Shown here: in pieces, positions 1 through 8,123 of the stretch
Numbering within the stretch: position 1 is the first letter of the stretch
How the letters are laid out: each line of letters opens with the position of its first letter
DNA from: Mycobacteroides abscessus ATCC 19977
Lineage (GTDB): Bacteria; Actinomycetota; Actinomycetes; Mycobacteriales; Mycobacteriaceae
Length of the DNA: 64,000 nucleotides
Direction of reading: 5' to 3'
Assembly (NCBI RefSeq): GCF_000069185.1
Contig: NC_010397.1
Location: forward strand, 3,968,001 to 4,032,000
Made by a program: the position numbers and the translations under genes
The notes under the pieces: model-generated
What the model was told of the DNA's origin: nothing
What the model saw: the letters and a program-made list of their open reading frames with translations, nothing else
Database searches by the model: none

Positions 1-893
1 TCAATGAGCGGCACCGTAATTCGCGGTACCTGAGCGATGAGGTGGAGCTAACCGAGAGCCTGCGCGCCACCTCTGATCTGCACGAGGCCGTCGAGCAGGC
101 CGATGTGGTGATCATGGGGGTGCCCTCGCACAGCTTTCGCGAGGTGCTCACCGAGATCGGTCAGTCCCTGCGCCCGTGGGTCCCCATCGTCTCCTTGGTG
201 AAGGGCCTTGAGCAGGGGTCACGAATGCGGATGTCACAGATCATCGAGGAAGTCCTGCCCGGGCACCCCGCGGGCATACTGGCCGGCCCCAACATCGCCA
301 AGGAGGTGGCGCGCGGATACGCGGCCGCCGGTGTAGTCGCGATGCCCGATCAGCACCAGGCGGCCCGCCTCGGCGAGCTCTTCCGCACCTCTCGTTTCCG
401 CGTGTACAGCACCAACGATGTGGTGGGCGTCGAGATGGCGGGTGCGCTCAAGAACGTCTTCGCCATCGCCAGCGGCATGGGCTACGCGATCGGTATCGGC
501 GAGAACACCCGCGCCATGGTGATCGCGCGGGCGCTGCGGGAGATGACCAAACTCGGTGTGGCCATGGGCGGCAATCCCGAGACCTTTCCCGGCCTGGCGG
601 GCCTGGGCGACCTCATTGTCACCTGCACGAGTTCCAGCAGCCGCAACCGGCACGTGGGCGAAGAGATCGGCAAGGGCAAGACCATCGACGAGATCATCAC
701 ATCGATGAACCAGGTGGCCGAGGGCGTGAAGGCCTCGTCGGTGGTGATGACCCTTGCCGACGAATACGGCATCCAGATGCCGATCGCCCGCGAGGTCGAC
801 GGGGTGATCAATCAGGGCTCCACGGTGGAGCAGGCCTACCGGGGGCTCATGGCCGAGACACCCGGGCACGAAGTGCACGGCACCGGATTCTGA
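1..893 (+). CDS. gpsA: Glycerol-3-phosphate dehydrogenase [NAD(P)+], 3' part
   Basis: Reduces dihydroxyacetone phosphate to sn-glycerol 3-phosphate for phospholipid synthesis in the cytoplasm. The reading frame is open to the window edge (codons from base 3 read NERHRNSRYLSDEVE), so the N-terminal Rossmann motif lies outside. Family motifs are visible: GPNIAKEVARG, the catalytic-lysine segment GALKNVFAIASGMG, and GLGDLIVTCTSSSSRNR. In M. tuberculosis a gpsA-type gene (gpdA1, Rv0564c) lies next to htpX; here about 9.5 kb of other genes separate them. Its stop codon abuts the stop of the convergent lipoprotein gene with no gap. The family assignment is secure; the 5' end is missing. Confidence 0.95.
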   Translation, partial: NERHRNSRYLSDEVELTESLRATSDLHEAVEQADVVIMGVPSHSFREVLTEIGQSLRPWVPIVSLVKGLEQGSRMRMSQIIEEVLPGHPAGILAGPNIAKEVARGYAAAGVVAMPDQHQAARLGELFRTSRFRVYSTNDVVGVEMAGALKNVFAIASGMGYAIGIGENTRAMVIARALREMTKLGVAMGGNPETFPGLAGLGDLIVTCTSSSSRNRHVGEEIGKGKTIDEIITSMNQVAEGVKASSVVMTLADEYGIQMPIAREVDGVINQGSTVEQAYRGLMAETPGHEVHGTGF

Positions 894-1700
894 TCAGGCC
901 GGCAGGTACTCGGGTTTCACCACATCACGCAGCTCGGATAGCGCTATCCGGCTCTGCATAGGCCCCTCGGCGTATGCGGCCACCCGATAGGGCTCGAAGG
1001 AGAACAGCAGCGCGTCGCCGTCCAGCGAGAAATCTTTGAAATTGCCCGGCTCCGGCACCGTTCCGGTATCGACGAATTCCGCGCCCACACCACCGAGCTG
1101 CGCCCGCAGGTCGGTGCGCACCAGCGCGGAGATCTTGGGCAGCGCGGTCGCAGGATCGATCAACAGCGTGTCCAGGGTGATGGCCTGCCTGGAGGTCCGA
1201 TCAAAGGCAAGGGTACGAAACGCGAATCCGGGGTGATAGCCCCCGAGGGACTCGCTGATCGAAAACCGCACGCTGTCGGAGGGGTGCGCACCCTTGCCCT
1301 GATATGTCTCAAAGCTGACCTGAAGCGCCCAGGGCTTACCCTCGGGTGGCGCGCCGGCACGCTCGACGGACTTGCGGAAGTTGGCGCGAATATCGGCCAC
1401 CGTGCCGTCGACCGCCTGCTGTAACTCGGGGAATGACGAATCCCACTGCACCGGGACCACCAGGTGTTGCGTCGCCTGCGGCGTGGCCTCGTCGATGACG
1501 CATCCCTGCCCGGCGTCCCAGCGGCCGCCATGTTTGGGGCATGCCGCCTGAACGCCGGGATCGGCAGTCACCGCAGGCGCCGACGTCGTCGTCGCGTCGG
1601 CCGATTCCGGGGCCGCGGTCTCCGAAGGGACTTCACCCCGACCACAACCGGCAAGGACGACACCGCACACGGCGGCGATCAGCAGGTACCCGACACGCAT
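894..1700 (-). CDS. Lipoprotein, probable DUF3298/RsiV-type domain
   Basis: Predicted exported lipoprotein of 268 residues. The N-terminus MRVGYLLIAAVCGVVLAGC is a short lipoprotein signal with lipobox LAGC and Cys19 as the acylated residue. An in-frame TTG three codons upstream exists, but the ATG gives a normal signal. After a low-complexity Ala/Thr linker the domain (VPVQWDSSFPELQQAVDGTV, later SFETYQGKGAHPSDSVRFSI) resembles the DUF3298 fold of mycobacterial MPT64-like secreted proteins; this is from memory of the family. It is last in a minus-strand run of seven genes, 21 bp after the exported protein. No enzymatic role can be assigned. Confidence 0.75.
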   Translation of the reverse strand: MRVGYLLIAAVCGVVLAGCGRGEVPSETAAPESADATTTSAPAVTADPGVQAACPKHGGRWDAGQGCVIDEATPQATQHLVVPVQWDSSFPELQQAVDGTVADIRANFRKSVERAGAPPEGKPWALQVSFETYQGKGAHPSDSVRFSISESLGGYHPGFAFRTLAFDRTSRQAITLDTLLIDPATALPKISALVRTDLRAQLGGVGAEFVDTGTVPEPGNFKDFSLDGDALLFSFEPYRVAAYAEGPMQSRIALSELRDVVKPEYLPA

Positions 1701-1721
1701 GGAAACCAATCTAACCGGCCG

Positions 1722-2213
1722 CTAGGTGGTGTAGCTGCCACCTGGCCCAACCACGAATCCGTTCTGCCAGCGGTTGTTGACACAGGTCAGCGTGCCGCCG
1801 CTGTCCAGGCCACAACTCACTTCGCGGTAGCTCAGGCGGGACCCCGGCGGCAGCGGCTTGAACGGCTCGCCGCCCATGCCGTAGATCGGCCGATCGGTGG
1901 TGGCGAAACCTGGAGCGTTGCTACCGCTGACGAGGTTCGCGCCGTCGGGGGCGCCGGGCAGCGGGCCGCTGCAGCCATAGCTGGCATCGGCGCGCTTGAT
2001 CAGGCACGAGATCCCGCCGGGGATGGTGAAGCCATAGGCCGTGTCCGCCAAGGTGCTGTACTCCAGCGGCGACACCGGCGTGAGCCCGTTGACGTTCGGA
2101 AGACCGGACGGATCAAGCGGATTCGGAGTATCCGGGTCGGCCGAGGCCACACCCGCCAGCATCACGGCAACGACGGCGCTGGCCACGGCGCCAAGGATGG
2201 GCAGAATTCGCAT
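1722..2213 (-). CDS. Small exported protein, function unknown
   Basis: 163 residues with a classical Sec signal: MRILPILGAVASAVVAVMLA followed by GVASADPD, cleavage likely after ASA. There is no lipobox cysteine. The mature part carries four cysteines in two pairs (ISCLIKRADASYGC and EVSCGLDSGGTLTC), suggesting two disulfides, and ends in NGFVVGPGGSYTT. I recognise it as a common type of small secreted mycobacterial protein but cannot name a function. It lies 35 bp downstream of the KshB-like reductase and 21 bp upstream of the lipoprotein, so it is probably cotranscribed with both. Confidence 0.7.
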   Translation of the reverse strand: MRILPILGAVASAVVAVMLAGVASADPDTPNPLDPSGLPNVNGLTPVSPLEYSTLADTAYGFTIPGGISCLIKRADASYGCSGPLPGAPDGANLVSGSNAPGFATTDRPIYGMGGEPFKPLPPGSRLSYREVSCGLDSGGTLTCVNNRWQNGFVVGPGGSYTT

Positions 2214-2248
2214 CCTGTGACCCTATCCAAGTTCACGCGATGGCGCGT

Positions 2249-3316
2249 CTACTGGTCAAAGGCGATATCGACGCTGTCCGTGACCGGAACGGCCTGACAG
2301 GCCAGGGTCAATCCCATCGCGAGATCAGCGTCGACCAGCGTGTCGTTGCGCAGCATCCGCACTTCGCCACGGCGCACCGTACAGGCACACGCGCTGCACG
2401 CGCCCTCGCGGCACGAGTACGGCGCATCGATGCCCCGAGCAAGCAGCACATCGAGCAGCGGGGTGTTCCTGGGCCATTCGACGGTGACCCGGGTACCGTC
2501 GAGTTCCACCGTCGCCTGGGCCGCGTCGGCGCCGCCCTGCGGGATCACGATGTCCGCGAACGGATCGCCGGACAGCGACTGGTAGTGCTCGAGGTGAATA
2601 TGATTGGCGGGCATCCCCACAGCCGACAGCGCGGCACGCGCCTCCTCCATGAAGGGCGCCGGTCCGCACAGGTACGTGCTGTAGCGCGTGTAGGCCGCAA
2701 ACAGCTCGGACATGGCGTCGCGGGTGGGCAGACCACGCTCGGCCTCCAGCCAGTGCACCACCCGCAGCCGATCGGGGAACTCCACCATGATGTCATCGAT
2801 CTCGGCCCCGAAGATCACGCTCTGCGCATCGCGATTCGCGTAGAACAGATACACCGTTCCGGCACCACCGAGCAGCACCGACTTGGCGATGGACAGCATC
2901 GGTGTGATGCCGCTGCCCGCGGCGATCAGCAGGAAATCACTGTCCAGCGAGCGCGGTACGAATACACCGGAGGGGGTGAGCACCGTGATGTGGTCCCCGA
3001 CGCCCACGTTGTCACACAGCCAGTTCGACGCGTACCCGCCATCCGTGCGTTTAACCGTGACCACGAGGTCGTCGTCAAGATGAGGGGAACTGGACAACGA
3101 ATAGCAGCGGGCCACCGAGCCCGTCTGTTCGCTCGGGATTTTCAGGGTGAGAAACTGGCCCGGCCGGTAGCGGAACGCATCGACCAGCGCGTCGGGCACC
3201 TCGAATACCAGAGATACGGCATCGCCTGTCTCCCTGATGATCTCGACGACCTCCAGCGAGTGAACATGAGGGTTGCCGGTCACTCGCGGCGTATCGGGCA
3301 AGACAGAATCTGTCAT
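2249..3316 (-). CDS. KshB-like flavin/[2Fe-2S] oxygenase reductase
   Basis: Electron-transfer reductase of the PaaE/KshB type, 355 residues, cytoplasmic. Domain order: an FAD-binding barrel (RCYSLSSSP, then VKRTDGGYASNWL), an NAD-binding lobe (AAGSGITPMLSIAK, CGPAPFMEEA), and a C-terminal plant-type ferredoxin with cysteine pattern YSCREGACSACAC plus a distal Cys in LACQAVP. It closely resembles mycobacterial KshB, the reductase of 3-ketosteroid 9-alpha-hydroxylase, but no KshA oxygenase is near. It follows the SDR by 10 bp and sits in a run with a Baeyer-Villiger-type monooxygenase and an AurF-like diiron protein. The likely job, inferred, is to feed electrons to the diiron enzyme. Confidence 0.85.
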   Translation of the reverse strand: MTDSVLPDTPRVTGNPHVHSLEVVEIIRETGDAVSLVFEVPDALVDAFRYRPGQFLTLKIPSEQTGSVARCYSLSSSPHLDDDLVVTVKRTDGGYASNWLCDNVGVGDHITVLTPSGVFVPRSLDSDFLLIAAGSGITPMLSIAKSVLLGGAGTVYLFYANRDAQSVIFGAEIDDIMVEFPDRLRVVHWLEAERGLPTRDAMSELFAAYTRYSTYLCGPAPFMEEARAALSAVGMPANHIHLEHYQSLSGDPFADIVIPQGGADAAQATVELDGTRVTVEWPRNTPLLDVLLARGIDAPYSCREGACSACACTVRRGEVRMLRNDTLVDADLAMGLTLACQAVPVTDSVDIAFDQ

Positions 3317-3326
3317 GGGCCGCCGC

Positions 3327-4190
3327 CTACAACTCGATACCGAAGCGGCCCGCGATCTTCTTACCGATCCCGTACCTGCCCATTCCGTAGAAGGGCGCCA
3401 TCAGGTCCTCGTAGCGCGGCCCGATGATGCGCGGGATGGCATCGAACACGCGTGCGTCGGGACCGATGAGAACCCGTGGACGGTTCTTTTCGACACCCCG
3501 CAGAATGATCCGTGCCGCCGAGTCCGGCCGGGTGATGGCCATCAGCTGGAACCCCTTGCGGACGGTCTCTCGATCCACTCCGTCGGGGATACCGCGCGCG
3601 CTGGAGGCGATGTTGGTCTTGATGCCCCCGGGGTGCACACAGGTGACACCGACCGGGAACTTGGCCGCCCGAATCTCCTGGCGCAGCGATTCGGTGAAAC
3701 CGCGGACTGCGAATTTGGCCGCGTTGTAGGCACTTTGAGAGGGTATGCCCATCAAACCGAACACCGACGACACATTGACGATATGGCCGTCGCCCGATTC
3801 GATCAGGTGTGGCAGGAATGCCTTGGTGCCGTGTGCCACACCCCAGAAGTTGATATTCATCAACCAGTCGAAGTCATCCCATTCCATGTCCTTGACATCG
3901 GCCGAAAGTGCCACCCCGGCATTGTTGAACACCAGATTGACCTGCCCGAACTCATTCTTGACGTCGGCGGCATGGGCATAGACGGCGGCGCGATCGGCCA
4001 CGTCGAGCTCGAAGGGGATGGCGGTCGCGCCCGCCTTCTCGCAGCGCCCGGCGGTATCGGCCACCCCGGCGGTATCGATGTCCGAAAGTGCCAAGCGCGC
4101 ACCACGCTGCGCCAACGCCAACGCCAGGCTGCGGCCGATACCTGAACCGGCACCGGTGATTACGGCAACCTTGTTGTCGAAGTTCTTCAT
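3327..4190 (-). CDS. Short-chain dehydrogenase/reductase
   Basis: 287-residue classical SDR. The nucleotide motif TGAGSGIG is at the N-terminus, NNAG near residue 90, and the catalytic set is Ser of NVSSVFG with YNAAK downstream. LSDID after beta-2 suggests NAD(H) preference because the acidic residue follows the loop. It resembles SDRs coupled to flavin monooxygenases. It sits 26 bp downstream of the Baeyer-Villiger-type monooxygenase and 10 bp upstream of the reductase, so it is most likely translated from the same transcript. An alcohol-to-ketone step before Baeyer-Villiger oxidation is an attractive but unproven role. Confidence 0.88.
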   Translation of the reverse strand: MKNFDNKVAVITGAGSGIGRSLALALAQRGARLALSDIDTAGVADTAGRCEKAGATAIPFELDVADRAAVYAHAADVKNEFGQVNLVFNNAGVALSADVKDMEWDDFDWLMNINFWGVAHGTKAFLPHLIESGDGHIVNVSSVFGLMGIPSQSAYNAAKFAVRGFTESLRQEIRAAKFPVGVTCVHPGGIKTNIASSARGIPDGVDRETVRKGFQLMAITRPDSAARIILRGVEKNRPRVLIGPDARVFDAIPRIIGPRYEDLMAPFYGMGRYGIGKKIAGRFGIEL

Positions 4191-4216
4191 CGTTTCTCGC
4201 TTCTACTCGGGCGAAA

Positions 4217-5821
4217 CTACTGTGCGGCCATACTTGGCGACTTCTGCCGGGGCCCGTCCGCACGGGGGATGGTCCGGCGCACCGCTGGCCGCACCGCCCC
4301 CTCGAACTCGTATTCGGAAGGGTCGACTTTTCTTGTCTGCGACCAGTATTCGAATGTGAATCCGGACCACAAGGTGCGGTTCTTGCCGTGCTCGTCCAGG
4401 TACCAGCTCTGGCAGCCGCCGCTGTTCCACACCGACCCCTGCAGTTTGCGCTGCACCTCGGCGTTGAAACGGTCCTGCGCCTCACGCGTGGGCACAAGCG
4501 CCTGAGCGTAGGCCGCATCGACCTGCTTGATCGCCTCGGTGACGTAGTGGATCTGCGACTCGATCATGAAGACGATCGAGTTGTGGCCCAGGCCGGTATT
4601 GGGTCCCAGCAAGAAGAACAGGTTGGGCATGCCCGCGATGGTGATGCCTCGGTGCGCGGTAACGCCCTGGCTTGACCAGCGCTCACCGAGATCCTCGCCG
4701 CCTTGTCCCTTGAGGTCCAGATACTTATATGAATCGGTGACGTGGAAGCCGGTGCCGAAGATGATGGCGTCGACCTTGCGTTCGATTCCGTCGCTGGTGA
4801 CGACACCGTCGGTGGTGACGCGCGTGATGGCTTCGGTGACCAATTCGGTCTTCCGGTTCTCGATGGCCTTGTAATAGGTAGCCGATCCCAGCAGACGTTT
4901 ACATCCGGCCCGGTAGTCGGGCGTCACCTTGCGACGCACCTCTGGATCCGAGATCTGACTCTTGATGTACGCGCGGCCCAGGAGCTCAATGCCTTTCAGC
5001 AGGGCCGGACGCCGGTTCATCGCGTATGCGCCGGCTTCGGCGCCGAAATACATGCCGCTGCGGAACAGCGCACGCAACCCGGGTACGCCGGCGAAAGCAC
5101 GTTTGGCCAGCGCACCGAACTCGACATTGGTCCGCGGCAGCACCCATGGCGGCGTGCGCTGGAACAGCTTGAGTTCCCCGACCTTCCCGACGATCTCCGG
5201 AACGAACTGAATGGCGCTGGCACCCGTGCCGATAACGGCGACCTTCTTGCCCGTCAGGTCGTAGTCGTGATTCCACTGTGCGGAGTGAAAGACGGGGCCC
5301 TCGAAGCGATCCAGGCCTTCGATCTCCGGAATGCTCGGAATATGCAGGGCACCCACCCCGGAGATGAGGAACTGGCAGATGTACTCCTGTCCCCCGTCTG
5401 TGAACACATGCCAGCGATATTCGTCCTCGTCCCAGTAGCCACGGGTAACGCGCGTGTTGAAGGTGACATGCCGGTACAGCCCGTACTTGGCACCGACCTC
5501 CTTGAGGTAATCAAAGATCTCGGGCTGCTGGGAGAACAGCCGGTCCCAGGTGGATCTCGGCTCGAAGGAAAAGGAGTACAAGTGGGTGGGCACATCACAG
5601 GCCGCACCGGGATAGGTGTTGTCGCGCCAGGTCCCGCCCATTTCGCCGGCCTTTTCGAGAATGTGGAACGGCACGCCCATCTTCTGCAGGGCGATGCCGG
5701 CCCCGATGCCCGAGAAGCCGGTGCCGACAATCAGCGCACGGATGCGGATGGGCTCCGATGAGCCGCCGTCGCCCACGGTGTCGGGCCGCTGCTCTTCGTG
5801 TGATGTCTCGGTAACAGTCAT
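4217..5821 (-). CDS. FAD-dependent Baeyer-Villiger-type monooxygenase
   Basis: 534-residue class B flavoprotein that would insert oxygen next to a ketone using NADPH. The FAD Rossmann motif VGTGFSGIG covers residues 32-40, followed by GGTWRDNTYPGAACDVP. The Baeyer-Villiger fingerprint is FEGPVFHSAQWN at 173-184, and the NADPH motif is VIGTGASAIQ. An in-frame TTG three codons upstream is an alternative start; ATG is preferred. M. tuberculosis Rv0565c, a monooxygenase near gpdA1, is a candidate relative, but this gene has the opposite relative orientation, so orthology is unproven. It lies between the diiron oxygenase gene (92 bp) and the SDR (26 bp). Confidence 0.88.
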   Translation of the reverse strand: MTVTETSHEEQRPDTVGDGGSSEPIRIRALIVGTGFSGIGAGIALQKMGVPFHILEKAGEMGGTWRDNTYPGAACDVPTHLYSFSFEPRSTWDRLFSQQPEIFDYLKEVGAKYGLYRHVTFNTRVTRGYWDEDEYRWHVFTDGGQEYICQFLISGVGALHIPSIPEIEGLDRFEGPVFHSAQWNHDYDLTGKKVAVIGTGASAIQFVPEIVGKVGELKLFQRTPPWVLPRTNVEFGALAKRAFAGVPGLRALFRSGMYFGAEAGAYAMNRRPALLKGIELLGRAYIKSQISDPEVRRKVTPDYRAGCKRLLGSATYYKAIENRKTELVTEAITRVTTDGVVTSDGIERKVDAIIFGTGFHVTDSYKYLDLKGQGGEDLGERWSSQGVTAHRGITIAGMPNLFFLLGPNTGLGHNSIVFMIESQIHYVTEAIKQVDAAYAQALVPTREAQDRFNAEVQRKLQGSVWNSGGCQSWYLDEHGKNRTLWSGFTFEYWSQTRKVDPSEYEFEGAVRPAVRRTIPRADGPRQKSPSMAAQ

Positions 5822-5913
5822 GTGGCGCAATCTCTTTCTATTTCACTGGTGGATCCTTGGCATGGCTGAACTGGCCCATTGCACCGGCAATGAGCCAGTT
5901 CCCGTGCCGCGCT

Positions 5914-6897
5914 TTAGCGCGCCTTGATCTCGGCCAAAATGTCTTCCGGCATCGCACGCGACATCCGTAGCAGTCGCCCGGTGAATTTCCCGTCCAGAAA
6001 ACCGATCTCATGCATGAAACGCATCAGCGGCTCAGAAACCCAGGTCGCGTTCTCGCGATAGTGAGGCGATGTCAGGAAGGCGAAAAATCCGCGCAACGGG
6101 TGGATACCCACCGCACGGTAAGCCTTCGGGTTGAAGAGCACCGGATAAATACCGATCACCGCCAGGGCGAAGATCGCGCGGTGAATCGCGTTGGATACCG
6201 GCCCCCGCTCGGCGATCTGCCGCACCAATTCCTCACGCGCGTACGTGATGTGCCGTGCTTCTTCGAGCACGTGAATCTTCATGAGCTGGCGGGCATGCGG
6301 CTGCACCGTCTCGTCCATCATGGTCTCGCGTTGTGCGCGGTCGAGCACCTCCTCGACCAGCAGCAGGCCCCCGAGGCCCGACGGTCCCAGCGGCACCAGG
6401 CCGAGGAGCCGGATGACGCGGGTCGCGAACTTGGGATAGGTGTATGGCTCGACACCCATCTTGTTCACCAGCCGGCCGAACATCGTGGAGTGCCGGGCTT
6501 CTTCACTCACCTCGGTCAGCGCGTAGCGGCCGTGATCGGTCGCTCCCCCGTTCTGTTCCACCACCTGCCGCCACAGCATGGCGCTGAGCCCGGTCTCGAC
6601 GTAAATACCGAAGCTCAATATCGATCCGAGCTCGTGCCGGGTCAGCTCGATGCGCTGCTCCTGGGTCAGCTTGTCCCACAGCTTGGTTCCGTACAGCGAC
6701 GTGCGGCGCGGCGTCGCCCAGTACAGACCGGGCACCGGCGGGGCATCCCAGTCGATGTCCACCTCACCGTCGTAGGCCCGTTCCGCCGCCGAACGCAGCA
6801 ACCGTTGCGCCGTCTTCTCCCGATCTCCAACGGACTTACCGCGCACCGACGAGGCTCCGGCCTCGTGGAGCGCCCTTGGCTGGTCGATGGTCGTCAT
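5914..6897 (-). CDS. AurF-like diiron oxygenase, ligands intact
   Basis: 327 residues, related to the ferritin-like p-aminobenzoate N-oxygenase AurF family. Candidate metal ligands: E101 (YVETG), E133 and H136 (SEEARHS), E182 (LVEEV), H209, E213 and H216 (HVLEEARH). The E-x2-H and H-x3-E-x2-H spacings match AurF as I recall it. The open frame extends upstream, but ATG at 6897 is chosen because a strong GGAGGGCGGGA ribosome site precedes it. A paralogue with every ligand replaced lies immediately upstream. The KshB-like reductase in the same run is a plausible electron donor. The substrate is unknown. Confidence 0.82.
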   Translation of the reverse strand: MTTIDQPRALHEAGASSVRGKSVGDREKTAQRLLRSAAERAYDGEVDIDWDAPPVPGLYWATPRRTSLYGTKLWDKLTQEQRIELTRHELGSILSFGIYVETGLSAMLWRQVVEQNGGATDHGRYALTEVSEEARHSTMFGRLVNKMGVEPYTYPKFATRVIRLLGLVPLGPSGLGGLLLVEEVLDRAQRETMMDETVQPHARQLMKIHVLEEARHITYAREELVRQIAERGPVSNAIHRAIFALAVIGIYPVLFNPKAYRAVGIHPLRGFFAFLTSPHYRENATWVSEPLMRFMHEIGFLDGKFTGRLLRMSRAMPEDILAEIKAR

Positions 6898-7004
6898 TGA
6901 TCCCGCCCTCCAATTTTGTGCATTACTTAAAGTACCCGTTACTTCTAATACCGTTAATTGAGTCTCATCCCCGCGCGCTGGTTTGTCAATCCCCACGGGC
7001 AACA
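6898..7004. other. AT-rich gap between the two diiron paralogues
   Basis: This 107-bp gap is markedly richer in A and T than the flanking genes around 6918-6965. It contains the inverted repeat at 6930-6944 and the ribosome site of the downstream gene. An internal promoter is likely, so the two paralogues need not be expressed in fixed ratio. No small gene is seen. Confidence 0.5.
6930..6944. promoter_or_regulatory. Inverted repeat AAGTA-N5-TACTT, candidate operator
   Basis: The sequence is AAGTA-CCCGT-TACTT, a perfect 5-bp inverted repeat with a 5-bp spacer, 33 bp upstream of the start of the intact diiron gene. A closely similar repeat AGTA-TGGGG-TACT lies at 8033-8045, upstream of the ligand-less paralogue. 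The shared form suggests one regulator acting on both promoters. The regulator is not identified. Confidence 0.45.
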
Positions 7005-7988
7005 TCAAAGAAGTCCACGACCTCTGAGAATCGCTCGCGCAGCTCCGGTTCTGAACATGCCCGCGTCCTCGGCGATGTCGAAGTATCCCCGCAGCAATAC
7101 CGAGTTCCGGTGGCGAAGGTTCTCGCTCCGCGCAGCGGCGCGGCGCCCCTTGCGCGGCGTCAGACCCACACCGGCATACACCTGCGGCCGCACTATCAAT
7201 GACGTCGCCAACACCGTCAGGAGCGCAAGCGATACATCCGCCCAGGCCGCCGGGAGGTATTTACGGGCGTCTACCGCCCGGTACAGCTCATCCTCGGCGA
7301 ACTCGAGTTGGCGGCGGCTGACCAGAACGCAGATCTTCGCGACCTGGCGAACCACGGGCTGCGCCAGCCCGTCGGCCTCAAGCTCGGACATCAGCTGATG
7401 AATCAGCTTGTGCAACAACAGGATGAAGCCGCGCCCCAGGGGCCCGTGCGGGATGGCCGGAACGCCGAAGCGCTGCAGCCGCTGCACCGCCATCGGGGCG
7501 GGCTGTAGTTCCAGCCCCGTCTTATTGATCAGCCGGCCCACCATGGTGGCATTACGGCTGATATCTCGAACACTGGCCAGCTGAAAGCGCGTGTAGTCGT
7601 CAGCCAGGGTGTTGCCCTCGATGACGTCACGGAACATCAGCGACGCCAGCGCACCCTGGGCATCCATGACGAAACTGAGCAGACTGACCAGTTCGCGGCA
7701 CGCCAACTCGCCGCGCTGCGCGTCCGAAAGCATGTCCCACTCCTGGGTGCCAAAGAGCGAAAGCCGATGTGCGGCCAGCCAATGCTTGCCCGAGTCCAGG
7801 GGCGCATCCCAATCGATGTCGAGCTCGGGGTCGTAGCTGAGTTCGGTCGCCTCGAAGAGCAACCGGCGCGCCGTCTTGAGTCGATCCCCCACCCGCCGGC
7901 GCCGGGTGGGCATATCGCCTCCCACGGTGGTGGCCGGGGTGAATTCGTAGTCGGCGTAGTTGATGTCTTTGTAGCTGCTGGACGTCAC
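7005..7988 (-). CDS. AurF-like paralogue lacking all metal ligands (pseudoenzyme)
   Basis: 327 residues, clearly homologous along its length to the intact diiron protein downstream; shared landmarks include DIDWDAP, LLSF and GRLINK/GRLVNK. Every predicted iron ligand is replaced: E101 to Q111, E133 to I143, H136 to N146, E182 to H193 or L192, H209 to C220, E213 to S224, H216 to Q227. The frame is intact and the start (GTG) has an AGAAGG ribosome site, so it is a maintained gene rather than a decayed copy. Inference: a non-catalytic partner, scaffold or ligand-binding regulator of its neighbour. A catalytic diiron role looks excluded. Confidence 0.8.
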   Translation of the reverse strand: MTSSSYKDINYADYEFTPATTVGGDMPTRRRRVGDRLKTARRLLFEATELSYDPELDIDWDAPLDSGKHWLAAHRLSLFGTQEWDMLSDAQRGELACRELVSLLSFVMDAQGALASLMFRDVIEGNTLADDYTRFQLASVRDISRNATMVGRLINKTGLELQPAPMAVQRLQRFGVPAIPHGPLGRGFILLLHKLIHQLMSELEADGLAQPVVRQVAKICVLVSRRQLEFAEDELYRAVDARKYLPAAWADVSLALLTVLATSLIVRPQVYAGVGLTPRKGRRAAARSENLRHRNSVLLRGYFDIAEDAGMFRTGAARAILRGRGLL

Positions 7989-8032
7989 GTCACTGCCTTC
8001 TGATCAGCCAAGATTAAGTATCCGTACCACAA

Positions 8033-8045
8033 AGTATGGGGTACT
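8033..8045. promoter_or_regulatory. Inverted repeat AGTA-N5-TACT
   Basis: Perfect 4-bp arms around TGGGG, between the divergent ligand-less diiron gene and the DUF4873 gene. A related half-match, GTA-TCCG-TAC, is 8 bp away at 8018-8027. It matches the repeat at 6930-6944 in arms and spacing. Probable binding site of the same unknown regulator. Confidence 0.4.
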
Positions 8046-8073
8046 GTCTGTTACGACTATGCGAGCGAGTCTG

Positions 8074-8090
8074 TCGGGACGGTGTCCCGA
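8074..8090. promoter_or_regulatory. 17-bp inverted repeat TCGGGAC-GGT-GTCCCGA
   Basis: Perfect 7-bp arms with a 3-bp spacer, 33 bp before the DUF4873 start codon. The size and position fit a repressor operator. It differs in sequence from the AGTA-type repeats in the same intergenic region, so two regulators may act here. Confidence 0.4.
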
Positions 8091-8123
8091 TTGTCAAGAG
8101 GCAACCGAGCCGGACGGAGAGTC

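Noticed and set aside
2249..3316. Naming the reductase kshB
   Set aside because: Strong similarity, but no KshA or steroid genes nearby and several such reductases exist per mycobacterial genome.
2240..3427. 395-codon plus-strand frame opposite the KshB-like reductase
   Set aside because: Composition bias and no recognisable motif; the minus-strand reductase has clear FAD, NAD and ferredoxin motifs.
4217..5821. Orthology of this monooxygenase to M. tuberculosis Rv0565c
   Set aside because: Family agrees, but relative orientation and neighbours differ; not enough for an orthology claim without alignment.
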